IMG/VR virus record: IMGVR_UViG_3300038566_000181 | Coordinates: 1 to 38,003 of that record | Reading direction: 5' to 3' (one strand) | Length of the DNA: 38,003 nucleotides | From: a virus | Shown: positions 1 through 6,288 of the stretch, piece by piece | Layout: every line of letters starts with the position of its first letter | Numbering within the stretch: the stretch's first letter is position 1 | Notes under the pieces: model-generated | What the model saw: only the letters and a program-made list of their open reading frames with translations | Told to the model about the DNA's origin: nothing | Databases searched by the model: none | Program-made: the position numbers and the translations under genes

Positions 1-17
1 GTTTCCCAGTCACGATC
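1..17 (+). other. Random-amplification primer tag (artefact)
   Basis: GTTTCCCAGTCACGATC is the constant part of the primer widely used for sequence-independent single-primer amplification. The next five bases (18-22) do not match the same locus at the right end of the window, as expected for the random 3' part of such a primer. This is not phage DNA. Confidence 0.93.
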
Positions 18-22
18 GCAGG

Positions 23-128
23 TGGATTCGACTTGTGGCAAAATGATTCTGACGATACCTATTTACGTTATCCATTCTACATAGATGGAACAAGCATTAA
101 AACTGATGGAGACACAATAACTGGTTAC
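23..128 (+). repeat. Terminal overlap, left copy (assembly circularisation)
   Basis: These 106 nt are identical to 37875-37980. Because the copies lie next to primer tags and the reading frame of the receptor-binding protein runs through both in phase, the overlap is best read as a circular assembly (37,852 bp), not a biological direct repeat. Confidence 0.92.
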
Positions 129-509
129 ACTTGGGTGGCTCGTTGCCCTTCATCTGGGACTAATACCAGCAAGTGGATGAACAATGCTGAGAGTGTGCTG
201 AATGTTTCTGACGACCCGATAAACCCTAATCTAAAGATAGCTGATTTGCCACAGCTTTTCATGTATGATGCTAGTGGTAATGTGAAAGATGTTGGATATG
301 ATGATATGGATTACTTAATCTACAAAGATGATCCAAAGTATATCACATTCATAAATGCAGAAGAGTATAAAAAGAGAAATAAAACAACCTATTATCCACC
401 GCTTACTACAGTTGAGGCGGTGAAAGCCTTCAGGTTTACAAAAAACTGTTTTAACCTTGAAGCGACAACAACATTAACAGAAACCACACCTTTGTGTGGA
501 GGAGAATAG
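24..509 (+). CDS. Receptor-binding / tail fibre protein, C-terminal part (continues from the right end)
   Basis: This open frame has no start codon of its own. It is the 3' end of the gene that begins at 35860: codons run in phase through the 106-nt overlap, and 129-509 adds 126 residues and a TAG stop. The segment is rich in Asp, Asn, Thr and Tyr, typical of a beta-rich virion surface protein. The stop lies one base before the next ATG (511), whose ribosome binding site GGAGGA is inside this gene, so the two are translationally linked. The role follows from position at the end of the tail module and from the LamG-like domain in the other part. Confidence 0.85.
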   Translation, partial: GFDLWQNDSDDTYLRYPFYIDGTSIKTDGDTITGYTWVARCPSSGTNTSKWMNNAESVLNVSDDPINPNLKIADLPQLFMYDASGNVKDVGYDDMDYLIYKDDPKYITFINAEEYKKRNKTTYYPPLTTVEAVKAFRFTKNCFNLEATTTLTETTPLCGGE

Positions 510-510
510 T

Positions 511-891
511 ATGGAAGAAATATTAAAAAGCACAAATTGGGGAGATGCAGTTGATAAGCTCAACAGCAATTTTAATGATGTTAATAAGATTACAGATATT
601 GACACATCAGCTGTTACGGCTTACACAGTGCTCATAACTGATTATTTTATAGCAGTAGACACAACCACTGACGCTTGTACTCTAACATTGGCAACAGCCC
701 TTCAGGTAGATGGGAAAAATTATGTTATCAAGGATGCTGGGTTTAATGCTGGCACTAACAACATAACTGTCGAAACAGAAGCAGCCGCAGACCTTATTGA
801 CGGTAGTGCAGATGATTTAGTTATAACAAGCAATAGCGATGCTATAAATATAAAGTGGAATGCAGCAGTAGATAGCTGGCTAATCTGGTAG
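511..891 (+). CDS. Small virion-surface or fibre accessory protein, 126 aa
   Basis: The start at 511 is chosen because a strong GGAGGA lies 5 to 10 bases upstream; a longer frame beginning at 496 has no such signal. The first 30 residues look helical (NWGDAVDKLNSNFNDVNK), the kind of short N-terminal segment that attaches phage fibre proteins to the tail. The rest is Thr/Ala/Asp-rich, with a pattern of short beta strands ending in WLIW, as in trimeric fibre or fibre-tip domains. It sits directly after the receptor-binding gene. No family was recognised; a fibre partner is inferred from neighbours only. Confidence 0.6.
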   Translation: MEEILKSTNWGDAVDKLNSNFNDVNKITDIDTSAVTAYTVLITDYFIAVDTTTDACTLTLATALQVDGKNYVIKDAGFNAGTNNITVETEAAADLIDGSADDLVITSNSDAINIKWNAAVDSWLIW

Positions 892-900
892 GGGGATGGC

Positions 901-1350
901 ATGGCATATCATAAATTGAATAATGCTAGAACTTATGCTTCCTTGAATGCTTCTACAGCAACAACTGTAGCTGGCAGTAATGTGTTCACCCCAATCCTTG
1001 GAACTTTTACAAATAGCCCGCTTGTTGACTTTGATATATTCGAAGGTAAACTTAGATACATAGGCAAAAAAGACCAAGAGTTTGAAATTGACTGGTCTTC
1101 ATCATTTTTTAGTAGCGTAAACTTTAATACTGTCCATGTTGGGATATCAATAAATAGCGAAGTAATAACTATAGCGCATAAATCAGTTTTAGGGATTTAT
1201 GAGAAGACAGCCTTAGAGGTTGGTACGTTAGGTGGCACATGGGTTGTCACTCTTTCTGAGAATGATACAGTAGAATTGCAAATAGCTGGAAGCGTTGCTT
1301 CTGACGTAACAGTAGATCACTTTACAACTACAATAAGGAGATTTGTATAA
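901..1350 (+). CDS. Beta-rich structural protein, possible fibre tip or C1q-like, 149 aa
   Basis: The frame begins MAYHKLNNARTYASLNAS. From about residue 25 the pattern of alternating hydrophobic residues, with GTFTNSPLVDFDI and a C-terminal strand ending TTTIRRFV, resembles the small jelly-roll (C1q/TNF-like) folds used in phage fibre tips. The fold call is my inference; no diagnostic motif is present. The stop codon overlaps the ATG of the next gene (TAATG), which suggests coupled translation. It belongs to the run of tail accessory genes after the receptor-binding protein. Confidence 0.55.
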   Translation: MAYHKLNNARTYASLNASTATTVAGSNVFTPILGTFTNSPLVDFDIFEGKLRYIGKKDQEFEIDWSSSFFSSVNFNTVHVGISINSEVITIAHKSVLGIYEKTALEVGTLGGTWVVTLSENDTVELQIAGSVASDVTVDHFTTTIRRFV

Positions 1351-1922
1351 TGGCATATACATCAGAAACACAAAAAATAGATAAAAAAGCAGTCGATGGA
1401 TTACTTGGCATAAGTAATTCGCTAGCTTACAAAGTACACGAAATAGAAAAGCACTTACATAGTTCTGGTAGATTTTTTGGATATTCAGGAACTCCAAATG
1501 CTACTGCTACGATAATGTCACTAACTCCTTGGAATCTTGTATCTGGAGCTGGCACATACGGAACTGCTGTGCAAATATTTAAGGGTGACGAAAATTTTGA
1601 CCTTCCATTTACCCCAACTCACTTTGACCCGCACCGCCTATTCATTGAGGATGCGTCTGCTGATGGATTATATAAGATACGTATTGCAAATTCTGGATGG
1701 AATGGTAGCTCCCACACTTATGCAAATATGGCAGCAGCTGTAGCAGCTGGTAAATACACAGAATCTCTAATTGCTATTGCAGACAACAAAAAACCAGAGG
1801 GTTCAATTGCTGTCCAAACTGGAAGAGCAACAGTTGGGTCTATGGTATGGGCGCAGGTGTGGAGTTCAGTAAACGGTGCTGATATAGATGGTATAGTTGG
1901 CGTTCACACATACGTAGGATAG
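1350..1922 (+). CDS. Unknown tail-associated protein, 190 aa
   Basis: A clear AAGGAG precedes the ATG, which overlaps the previous stop (TAATG). The N-terminal 35 residues are charged and helical, followed by a Gly/Ser/Thr-rich region and a C-terminal beta-like part. Aromatic residues and Gly are frequent, as in virion surface proteins. I recognise no family. Position between fibre-type genes and the lysis genes suggests a virion accessory role. Confidence 0.5.
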   Translation: MAYTSETQKIDKKAVDGLLGISNSLAYKVHEIEKHLHSSGRFFGYSGTPNATATIMSLTPWNLVSGAGTYGTAVQIFKGDENFDLPFTPTHFDPHRLFIEDASADGLYKIRIANSGWNGSSHTYANMAAAVAAGKYTESLIAIADNKKPEGSIAVQTGRATVGSMVWAQVWSSVNGADIDGIVGVHTYVG

Positions 1923-1931
1923 GAGATCATA

Positions 1932-2492
1932 ATGGAAGATAATAATACAGTAATTCACAACTTAGGTGAAAAGAAAAATGTGATAATTCACACTGGTTGT
2001 CACCACGAAGATTTGGTTACATGGGTGAATGATACAGAGAATGAGCATCAAATTAATCATTTCGTTGGCTGGATGGTAGTGGATGAATCAATTCTCGATA
2101 AGCCCGTTCCAAAGATATTAGGTGGAAAAGCAAGATGGGATTTAAAACCAAAGACTCACATGGAGAATCATCCAATACCTAGATTAATTATAGATGAAGA
2201 TGGAAATGAATCTACAGTAATGGAAGATGATCTTGTTGAAGTAAAAGAGTATGATGAAAATGATGATTTAATAATGATACCTAAAACCTTTGCAGAATTT
2301 TTTTGGAAAACACACGAATCTATAGAAGAAGGTAAAGTTGTTGTTTCTGCTCAATTCAGAACAATGAAAGGTGGTGTAGGAACATTGCTAAAATCAGACG
2401 AACTGAAAACATGGATTGAATATTTTGGGATAGAGAACATTTATACCAAAAGTTGTTATAAAGATCTAATTAAACCAGTAGAAGAGGTGTGA
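1932..2492 (+). CDS. Unknown acidic protein, 186 aa
   Basis: The frame follows AGGAG with good spacing. The protein is acidic and starts MEDNNTVIHNLGEKKN. Two His/Cys-containing stretches are visible (HTGCHHEDL near residue 20, and KSCYKDL near the end) but they do not form a recognisable metal site. There is no signal peptide or membrane segment. Neighbours are tail accessory and membrane genes; function is unknown. Confidence 0.5.
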   Translation: MEDNNTVIHNLGEKKNVIIHTGCHHEDLVTWVNDTENEHQINHFVGWMVVDESILDKPVPKILGGKARWDLKPKTHMENHPIPRLIIDEDGNESTVMEDDLVEVKEYDENDDLIMIPKTFAEFFWKTHESIEEGKVVVSAQFRTMKGGVGTLLKSDELKTWIEYFGIENIYTKSCYKDLIKPVEEV

Positions 2493-2495
2493 AAA

Positions 2496-2786
2496 ATGGA
2501 TTTACAGCAAGATAAAATATGCCATTGTACTTTAACGCTAATTTTTGTTTATTTCTTCTCTAAAGCCTTATTTTGGAGCTTAAACATGTTTTTAGCGTTA
2601 TCGATAGGTTTATTTATTGGATTAACTATTGGATTCACTAGAGAATTAATTCAATCCATCAAGAGGGTAAAAGCTTCTGGACGACCTATAAAATATAAAT
2701 GGGTAAAGCATTATTTTGATATAGGTGACATGAACGCTAATTTTCTTGGTGCGTTTATAGCTACACCTTTATATTTTATTTTTTAA
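2496..2786 (+). CDS. Small membrane protein, 96 aa
   Basis: Preceded by GAGGTG. Two hydrophobic segments occupy about residues 10-30 and 33-50, and a third lies at the C-terminus (ANFLGAFIATPLYFIF). The pattern DK-x-x-H near the N-terminus, a charged loop with RELIQSIKR and a late D-x-N-x-N is reminiscent of small VanZ-like or DUF2279-like membrane proteins, but I cannot confirm this. It lies in the block with the holin candidate and endolysin, so a lysis-related or envelope role is possible. Confidence 0.5.
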   Translation: MDLQQDKICHCTLTLIFVYFFSKALFWSLNMFLALSIGLFIGLTIGFTRELIQSIKRVKASGRPIKYKWVKHYFDIGDMNANFLGAFIATPLYFIF

Positions 2787-2798
2787 GGGGTAGAAACA

Positions 2799-3272
2799 AT
2801 GAATAAAATAGCTGATTGGTTCTCTAGCGTTAATCTTGCGAATAAAGTATTAAGTACTTTTCTGATACTATTAACCATTACTGTCTCTATTTCCAGCTAT
2901 GCAAAAAAAGACATGGGCTATGAATTAACTATGCAGTTAAAAGATTTTGAAAACTCTATAAATCTTCAAATAAATGATTTACAGGGTAGCTTAAATTCTA
3001 TGTCAGGAGTTGTAGTTTCGACCGCTAACCGTGTTGTTGAGATAGAAAAGGACGTAAAGGAGCTTCAAAGATGCGACATTGAGCAAGAAAAAAGAATAAA
3101 CAAACACGATAATATATTTAGTAAATTAGAGTTTAATCAGCAAAAAATAATTGCAGGAATTGAGAAAATATCAAAAGGAGCTTTTTTGCTAAGTAAAGAA
3201 ATAAACCCAATCCCAATTGGAGAATATAAAAACATTGGGATGAATACAATAACAGATACGACAAGGAGCTAA
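2799..3272 (+). CDS. Membrane-anchored coiled-coil protein, 157 aa
   Basis: One N-terminal membrane segment (about residues 17-34, VLSTFLILLTITVSISSY) is followed by a long heptad-like region from about 40 to 125 (QLKDFENSINLQINDLQ; VVEIEKDVKELQRCDIEQEK). This topology is that of phage lysis accessory proteins such as haemolysin XhlA-like proteins or inner-membrane spanins. Its location just before the holin candidate agrees. No family-specific motif was seen, so the role remains inferred. Confidence 0.5.
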   Translation: MNKIADWFSSVNLANKVLSTFLILLTITVSISSYAKKDMGYELTMQLKDFENSINLQINDLQGSLNSMSGVVVSTANRVVEIEKDVKELQRCDIEQEKRINKHDNIFSKLEFNQQKIIAGIEKISKGAFLLSKEINPIPIGEYKNIGMNTITDTTRS

Positions 3273-3274
3273 AA

Positions 3275-3436
3275 ATGGCAAATTATCCACCAGAAGTAAT
3301 ATCAGAAGCGAAAGCAAACGCTAAAAAGTGCAGAGAAGACATGGAACTATTAACATCAAATCAAGGTGATGATCACCCAACACCTGAAGAGATAGAAGAA
3401 ATAATTAAAACTATGATTTTGGACAATTACGCATAA
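3275..3436 (+). CDS. Small acidic protein, 53 aa
   Basis: ATG at 3275 follows AAGGAG. The peptide starts MANYPPEVISEAKANAKKC and ends NYA. It is helical and acidic, with a central GDDHPTPEE. The stop overlaps the next ATG (TAATG at 3434-3438), so it is translated as part of the lysis operon. Function unknown. Confidence 0.55.
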   Translation: MANYPPEVISEAKANAKKCREDMELLTSNQGDDHPTPEEIEEIIKTMILDNYA

Positions 3437-3834
3437 TGGAAACATCATTAATAAAAATTCTATCTACATATCAAATTGATATTTTTATCTTGATTGTATT
3501 TTTTTCAACTAATGCTATAATAGTGGAAGGAATCAAGCAATTAGTAATATCTTTTCCCGATAAATGGGGCAGGATATTCAAAGAAGGTTTGCCAAAAGAA
3601 ATAAACAGATGGCTCAGTTTTATTTTTGGATATACTATAGCATGGTCTTTTAATTATCAACTTATAGAAAAGTTTTTCAGAACAGCAACAGGAACAAGAG
3701 GTGAAGTTGCAGAGCATTTAAACTACTTTATATTAGCTTTAACAGTAATGCTAGGTGCTAAGGGTGTTTATAATATTGTTAAAAAGATTTATCTAAATTT
3801 AACAGGAAAAGGAAATGAAAAAGCTAGTAATTAG
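3436..3834 (+). CDS. Holin candidate, three membrane segments, 132 aa
   Basis: Three hydrophobic stretches are visible at about residues 14-33, 56-75 and 90-110, with a short Lys-rich C-terminal tail (KKIYLNLTGKGNEKASN). Small size, three-helix topology and position upstream of the endolysin match phage holins, which form the inner-membrane lesion that releases the lysin. The start overlaps the previous stop, and the end overlaps the next gene by 20 nt. No named holin family was recognised. Confidence 0.55.
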   Translation: METSLIKILSTYQIDIFILIVFFSTNAIIVEGIKQLVISFPDKWGRIFKEGLPKEINRWLSFIFGYTIAWSFNYQLIEKFFRTATGTRGEVAEHLNYFILALTVMLGAKGVYNIVKKIYLNLTGKGNEKASN

Positions 3835-4351
3835 TTACACAGCAGGAATAATAACAGCCATATTGCTAGGTTTAGTGGTATGGTTTTTTCTGCCAGAAAA
3901 AGGAATAGGAATTCCATCACCTGAAATAGTGACGTATGAACATACAGAATATGTTCCAAGACCTATCTTTATCGGTGACGTAACAATTAAGGCTCAGTTT
4001 GATATATCTGACTCATTATTTTTAAATCCATTTGGCAGGATAGAAATAGAGCAAGATAGTATTTCTGGATATTTAGACATTGAATATTCTTTAGTTGAAA
4101 AAAACTTTAGGTTAAAAAAATCTGTTTTGACTTACATAGGCGAAATAAAGACTTCTGAGACGATAAAAACCGAATACGTTAAATTACCTATAAAAAAGAT
4201 TAAACCAGTTTTAAGTGGTGGATTTTGGCACTCAGGGCAAAAATATGCAGTTAGTTTAGGCTTAGGTGTAAGATTATATGAAAAACTAGATTTAATAATA
4301 AACGCAAATTCAAATAAAGAACTTGGGTTTGTGGTTAATTGGGAGAGATGA
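3815..4351 (+). CDS. Signal-anchored lysis-region protein, 178 aa
   Basis: An N-terminal basic and hydrophobic segment (MKKLVISYTAGIITAILLG) is a membrane anchor or signal. The rest is predicted to be beta-rich and extracytoplasmic. The last 45 residues alternate hydrophobic and polar residues (SLGLGVRLYEKLDLIINAN), as in outer-membrane beta strands. Its place between holin candidate and endolysin suggests a spanin-like or envelope role in a Gram-negative host, but this is inference. The stop overlaps the start of the amidase gene. Confidence 0.45.
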   Translation: MKKLVISYTAGIITAILLGLVVWFFLPEKGIGIPSPEIVTYEHTEYVPRPIFIGDVTIKAQFDISDSLFLNPFGRIEIEQDSISGYLDIEYSLVEKNFRLKKSVLTYIGEIKTSETIKTEYVKLPIKKIKPVLSGGFWHSGQKYAVSLGLGVRLYEKLDLIINANSNKELGFVVNWER

Positions 4352-4803
4352 TGAACATTATTGATATAACTAGAAGATTTGAGGATAATTCTTTAAATTC
4401 TAAAGTTGATAAAACAATAGTATATCACTGGACGGGTGGATTAACTGCTGCGAGTGCTATAAATTGGCTAGATCAAAGAAAGGGTGGGAAAGGCTCTGTT
4501 GGATATAATTACATAATAGGTAAAGATGGTAGAATTTTCATGCTTGCCAATCCACATACAAGATTTATGCACAATACAGGAAAAGGGACTAACTTTGATA
4601 AAAGAACTATATCTATTTCTTTAGCTTCAAATGGTGAGAATGATCCTTTTACAGATAAGCAGATAAAAGCTTGTAGAGATTTACGTAAACATTTACAAGA
4701 AAGATTCTCTATAATTCGTGAATATTGCCACAGAGAACTAAATAAAAAGAAACCAGATTTTCCAGATTATATTTGGGAAGATTTCAAGAAAAAAGTTTTT
4801 TAA
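4348..4803 (+). CDS. N-acetylmuramoyl-L-alanine amidase (endolysin), Amidase_2/PGRP type
   Basis: This enzyme cleaves the bond between MurNAc and L-Ala in peptidoglycan at the end of infection. The type-2 amidase pattern is visible: zinc-ligand His in VYHWTGG (about residue 27), a central GYNYIIGKDGRIF strand, a second His in RFMHNTG, and a late CHRELNKKKPDFP holding the third ligand region and Lys. The length (about 151 aa) equals a bare catalytic domain without a cell-wall binding domain. The start lies in an ATGATG that overlaps the stop of the previous gene. The gene ends just before a terminator on the opposite strand. Confidence 0.88.
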   Translation: MMNIIDITRRFEDNSLNSKVDKTIVYHWTGGLTAASAINWLDQRKGGKGSVGYNYIIGKDGRIFMLANPHTRFMHNTGKGTNFDKRTISISLASNGENDPFTDKQIKACRDLRKHLQERFSIIREYCHRELNKKKPDFPDYIWEDFKKKVF

Positions 4804-4805
4804 AC

Positions 4806-4841
4806 AAAAAAAAGCGCAAGCATCAATTAAGACACTTGCGC
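4806..4841 (-). terminator. Intrinsic terminator of the minus-strand operon
   Basis: On the minus strand the stem GCGCAAG / CTTGCGC (7 bp, perfect) is followed by eight T. The TAA of the small gene at 4827-4988 lies within the loop. On the plus strand there is no T run, so it mainly ends leftward transcription where the two operons converge. Confidence 0.85.
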
Positions 4842-4988
4842 TCTATTCTCCATTATCTCACTAATAGTAAGCTTACCTGCTTCAATCTCAGTAAACTCAC
4901 CATCCTCAAACCGCAATCCCATCTTTTCAATGTAGTACAAAAACTCATCGCCTGATAGGTTGTATTTCTTTTTTACTTTTAGATCCAT
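4827..4988 (-). CDS. Small unknown protein, 53 aa
   Basis: The ATG at 4988 follows GAGGT with 5-nt spacing. The peptide starts MDLKVKKKYNLSGDEFLYYI and ends ENRAQVS. It is helical, basic at the N-terminus and acidic after that. It is the last gene of the minus-strand transcription unit, placed between the 89-nt terminal element and the terminator. Its own promoter may lie in that element. Function unknown. Confidence 0.6.
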   Translation of the reverse strand: MDLKVKKKYNLSGDEFLYYIEKMGLRFEDGEFTEIEAGKLTISEIMENRAQVS

Positions 4989-5000
4989 TTTTACCTCATA

Positions 5001-5089
5001 TAAAAGTTATTGGAAACTAATTAAAATAACTATTGTAGGTTATAGCAACTCGAGTTTCCAATAACTGTAGCGCGAGTATATATGTTATG
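5001..5089 (-). repeat. 89-nt terminal element, copy 1 (end of cassette array 2)
   Basis: Matches 10680-10768 over 89 nt with 7 substitutions and no gap. Read on the minus strand it begins at the stop codon of the last cassette gene (CATAACATA), passes CTCGCG, then holds a perfect 14-bp inverted repeat AGTTATTGGAAACT / AGTTTCCAATAACT. Inside lies a smaller hairpin and a possible promoter (TTGGAA, 18 nt, TACAAT). Each copy closes one cassette array. The start after G^TT and the end of the inverted repeat are complementary, as at the ends of the gene cassettes, so it could be a cassette without a gene. Confidence 0.8.
5032..5061 (-). promoter_or_regulatory. Possible promoter within terminal element copy 1
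   Basis: Minus strand TTGGAA (5056-5061), an 18-nt spacer and TACAAT (5032-5037). All bases of both hexamers are unchanged in the second copy, while the spacer has one change. It would serve the 53-aa gene at 4827-4988. The -35 box is a weak match. Confidence 0.4.
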
Positions 5090-5366
5090 TTGCTCGGTTT
5101 TTAAGCAGTCTAACTCTATCTATACTGCAGTCGTTCAATATATATGATATTCTAGCCTCTGAAAAGTAAACAGGAACTGTCCATACGTTTTCAGGATTGT
5201 CAACAAAATGAACCTGATATTCCCATCCACCTTCTTCCCATAGCAAATGCAATAAATCTTCATTAACATCTGGTGCGTTTTTTATTATATCTATAATTCC
5301 ATTTTCGCAAAATTCCACAACCTTAGATGCGTTTTTCTCTAGTATTTCTATCACAGAAATTAACAT
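5085..5366 (-). CDS. Cassette gene: unknown acidic protein, 93 aa
   Basis: A GGAGAG ribosome site precedes the ATG. The protein starts MLISVIEILEKNASKVVEFC and contains a Trp/Glu-rich centre (LLWEEGGWEYQVHFVD). It is probably a small soluble protein. The TAA stop lies inside the conserved ACATAAC that begins the terminal element, a feature shared by several genes of the arrays. The bases after the upstream G^TT (TTATGTTGC) are complementary to the gene end GCAACATAA, marking the two ends of one cassette. Function unknown. Confidence 0.6.
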   Translation of the reverse strand: MLISVIEILEKNASKVVEFCENGIIDIIKNAPDVNEDLLHLLWEEGGWEYQVHFVDNPENVWTVPVYFSEARISYILNDCSIDRVRLLKNRAT

Positions 5367-5404
5367 AACTTACTCTCCTTCTAATTTGTATATGCAATGT
5401 CGCA

Positions 5405-5493
5405 ACATAACATAGCTATCCACGTTTCCTTTCCTTATCGCAAGCTACGCCTGACGCTAACGCGTCAATCGTGGCATAGCCTTCCCATTATGT
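5405..5493 (-). other. attC-like site, 89 nt, between the 154-aa and 93-aa cassette genes
   Basis: Minus strand: left box ACATAAT, six-base spacer, stem GCTAT-g-CCACG pairing with CGTGG-ATAGC (bulged G in the left arm), spacer TAT, right box GTTATGT. The apical part contains a perfect hairpin TGACGC-GTTA-GCGTCA. Predicted exchange point is G^TT, between 5411 and 5410. Confidence 0.75.
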
Positions 5494-5498
5494 ACACC

Positions 5499-5963
5499 TT
5501 AGTTTAGATACAAACTGCAATCTAGTTTCATTTCAATTTCAACTAAATCATTATAGCCTGGTATGAAATTAATATTTTGAACAGAAACAACCTCAACTCT
5601 ATCCTGAAGATTTTCTTTTGTCTCTTTCTTCATTCTTTTTTTTATTTCCAAAAGATTATTAGAACATTTCCTGTATTCATCATACAGCTCTTCTGTAATA
5701 AATCCTTTGATATTAACTCTAGGGTTCTTCGCCAATACTTCGCTATAACTTTTTTTGACTGTTATTTTTGATAATTCTTCTTCTTTTATTTCGATATTTT
5801 CAATTTTTTCAATTTTAAATAATTGGACATTAAAACCAGAATACTTTTTTACCATTATATTATTAAGTTCAACCCTATCACCGTCAAACTCAACAACAAA
5901 ATCAATCCCACCAGTCATATTTTGCTTTCTAGATAATTTCCCTACTATTACTCGATAAAACAT
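5499..5963 (-). CDS. Cassette gene: unknown protein, 154 aa
   Basis: Start 5963 is chosen because AGGAGG lies 6 nt upstream; a longer frame would read through the attC-like hairpin. The protein has an N-terminal beta-rich part (MFYRVIVGKLSRKQ), then a charged helical part with many Glu and Lys (about residues 60-120), and ends in another strand-rich segment. No family recognised. Its cassette begins TTATGTAAACC and ends GGTGTACATAA, complementary at 10 of 11 positions. Confidence 0.6.
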   Translation of the reverse strand: MFYRVIVGKLSRKQNMTGGIDFVVEFDGDRVELNNIMVKKYSGFNVQLFKIEKIENIEIKEEELSKITVKKSYSEVLAKNPRVNIKGFITEELYDEYRKCSNNLLEIKKRMKKETKENLQDRVEVVSVQNINFIPGYNDLVEIEMKLDCSLYLN

Positions 5964-5999
5964 AATTCCTCCTATTTGTTTACATTTTCCTGTCGGTTT

Positions 6000-6049
6000 A
6001 CATAACATAGCTGTCACGCCTACGGCTTTGCACAGCCTGCTCATTATAC
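6000..6049 (-). other. attC-like site, 50 nt (anchor of array 2)
   Basis: Minus strand: GTATAAT, GAGCAG, stem GCTGT-g-CA with TG-ACAGC, an inner GCC-GTA-GGC hairpin, TAT, GTTATGT. The stop codon of the 52-aa gene is inside the left box. Apart from the last bases it is almost the same as the site at 11880-11927. Upstream lies the coupled replication operon, so this is where the array joins the phage backbone. Confidence 0.75.
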
Positions 6050-6202
6050 ACCCAAAAACCCAGCAATCCCAACACACAACATACAATACTCATCAGCACC
6101 CATACCACGACCAAGCGTTGCTTTTGCAGACTCATAATCATGATAGCTACATGAATTTTTCTTATAGCCAAGTTCTATTAGTTTTTGTTCTAAATCTTTC
6201 AT
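6044..6202 (-). CDS. Small unknown protein, 52 aa
   Basis: ATG at 6202 follows GGAGGG with 4-nt spacing and overlaps the stop of the tiny gene upstream (ATGA). The peptide begins MKDLEQKLIELGYKKNSC and ends AGFLGV, with three Cys and a small hydrophobic C-terminus. Its TAA stop is part of the left box of the attC-like site. It is the last gene coupled to the primase-helicase operon. Function unknown. Confidence 0.6.
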   Translation of the reverse strand: MKDLEQKLIELGYKKNSCSYHDYESAKATLGRGMGADEYCMLCVGIAGFLGV

Positions 6203-6288
6203 TTATCCCTCCATTTTTTAGGCAACAATAAACTTATACCAAATACGAAATATAGCACACTCAACATTCTTACAGTTAAACTTTTCAT
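6199..6288 (-). CDS. Tiny membrane peptide, 29 aa
   Basis: The ATG overlaps the stop of the primase-helicase (TAATG), and its own stop overlaps the next ATG (ATGA). The ribosome site GAGGAG lies inside the helicase gene. The peptide is one hydrophobic helix with basic ends (MKSLTVRMLSVLYFVFGISL, then PKKWRDK). The continuous overlaps at both ends support translation despite the small size. Function unknown. Confidence 0.5.
   Translation of the reverse strand: MKSLTVRMLSVLYFVFGISLLLPKKWRDK

Larger units (their letters stand above)
5001..6049 (-). mobile_element. Cassette array 2 (two attC-like cassettes)
   Basis: Order on the minus strand: anchor site 6000-6049, cassette with the 154-aa gene, site 5405-5493, cassette with the 93-aa gene, terminal element 5001-5089. 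Cassette starts match the complement of their own ends: TTATGTAAACC versus TTATGTACACC, and TTATGTTGC versus TTATGTTGC. The array lies between the 3' end of the replication operon and the operon terminator. No integrase gene is present. Confidence 0.65.
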
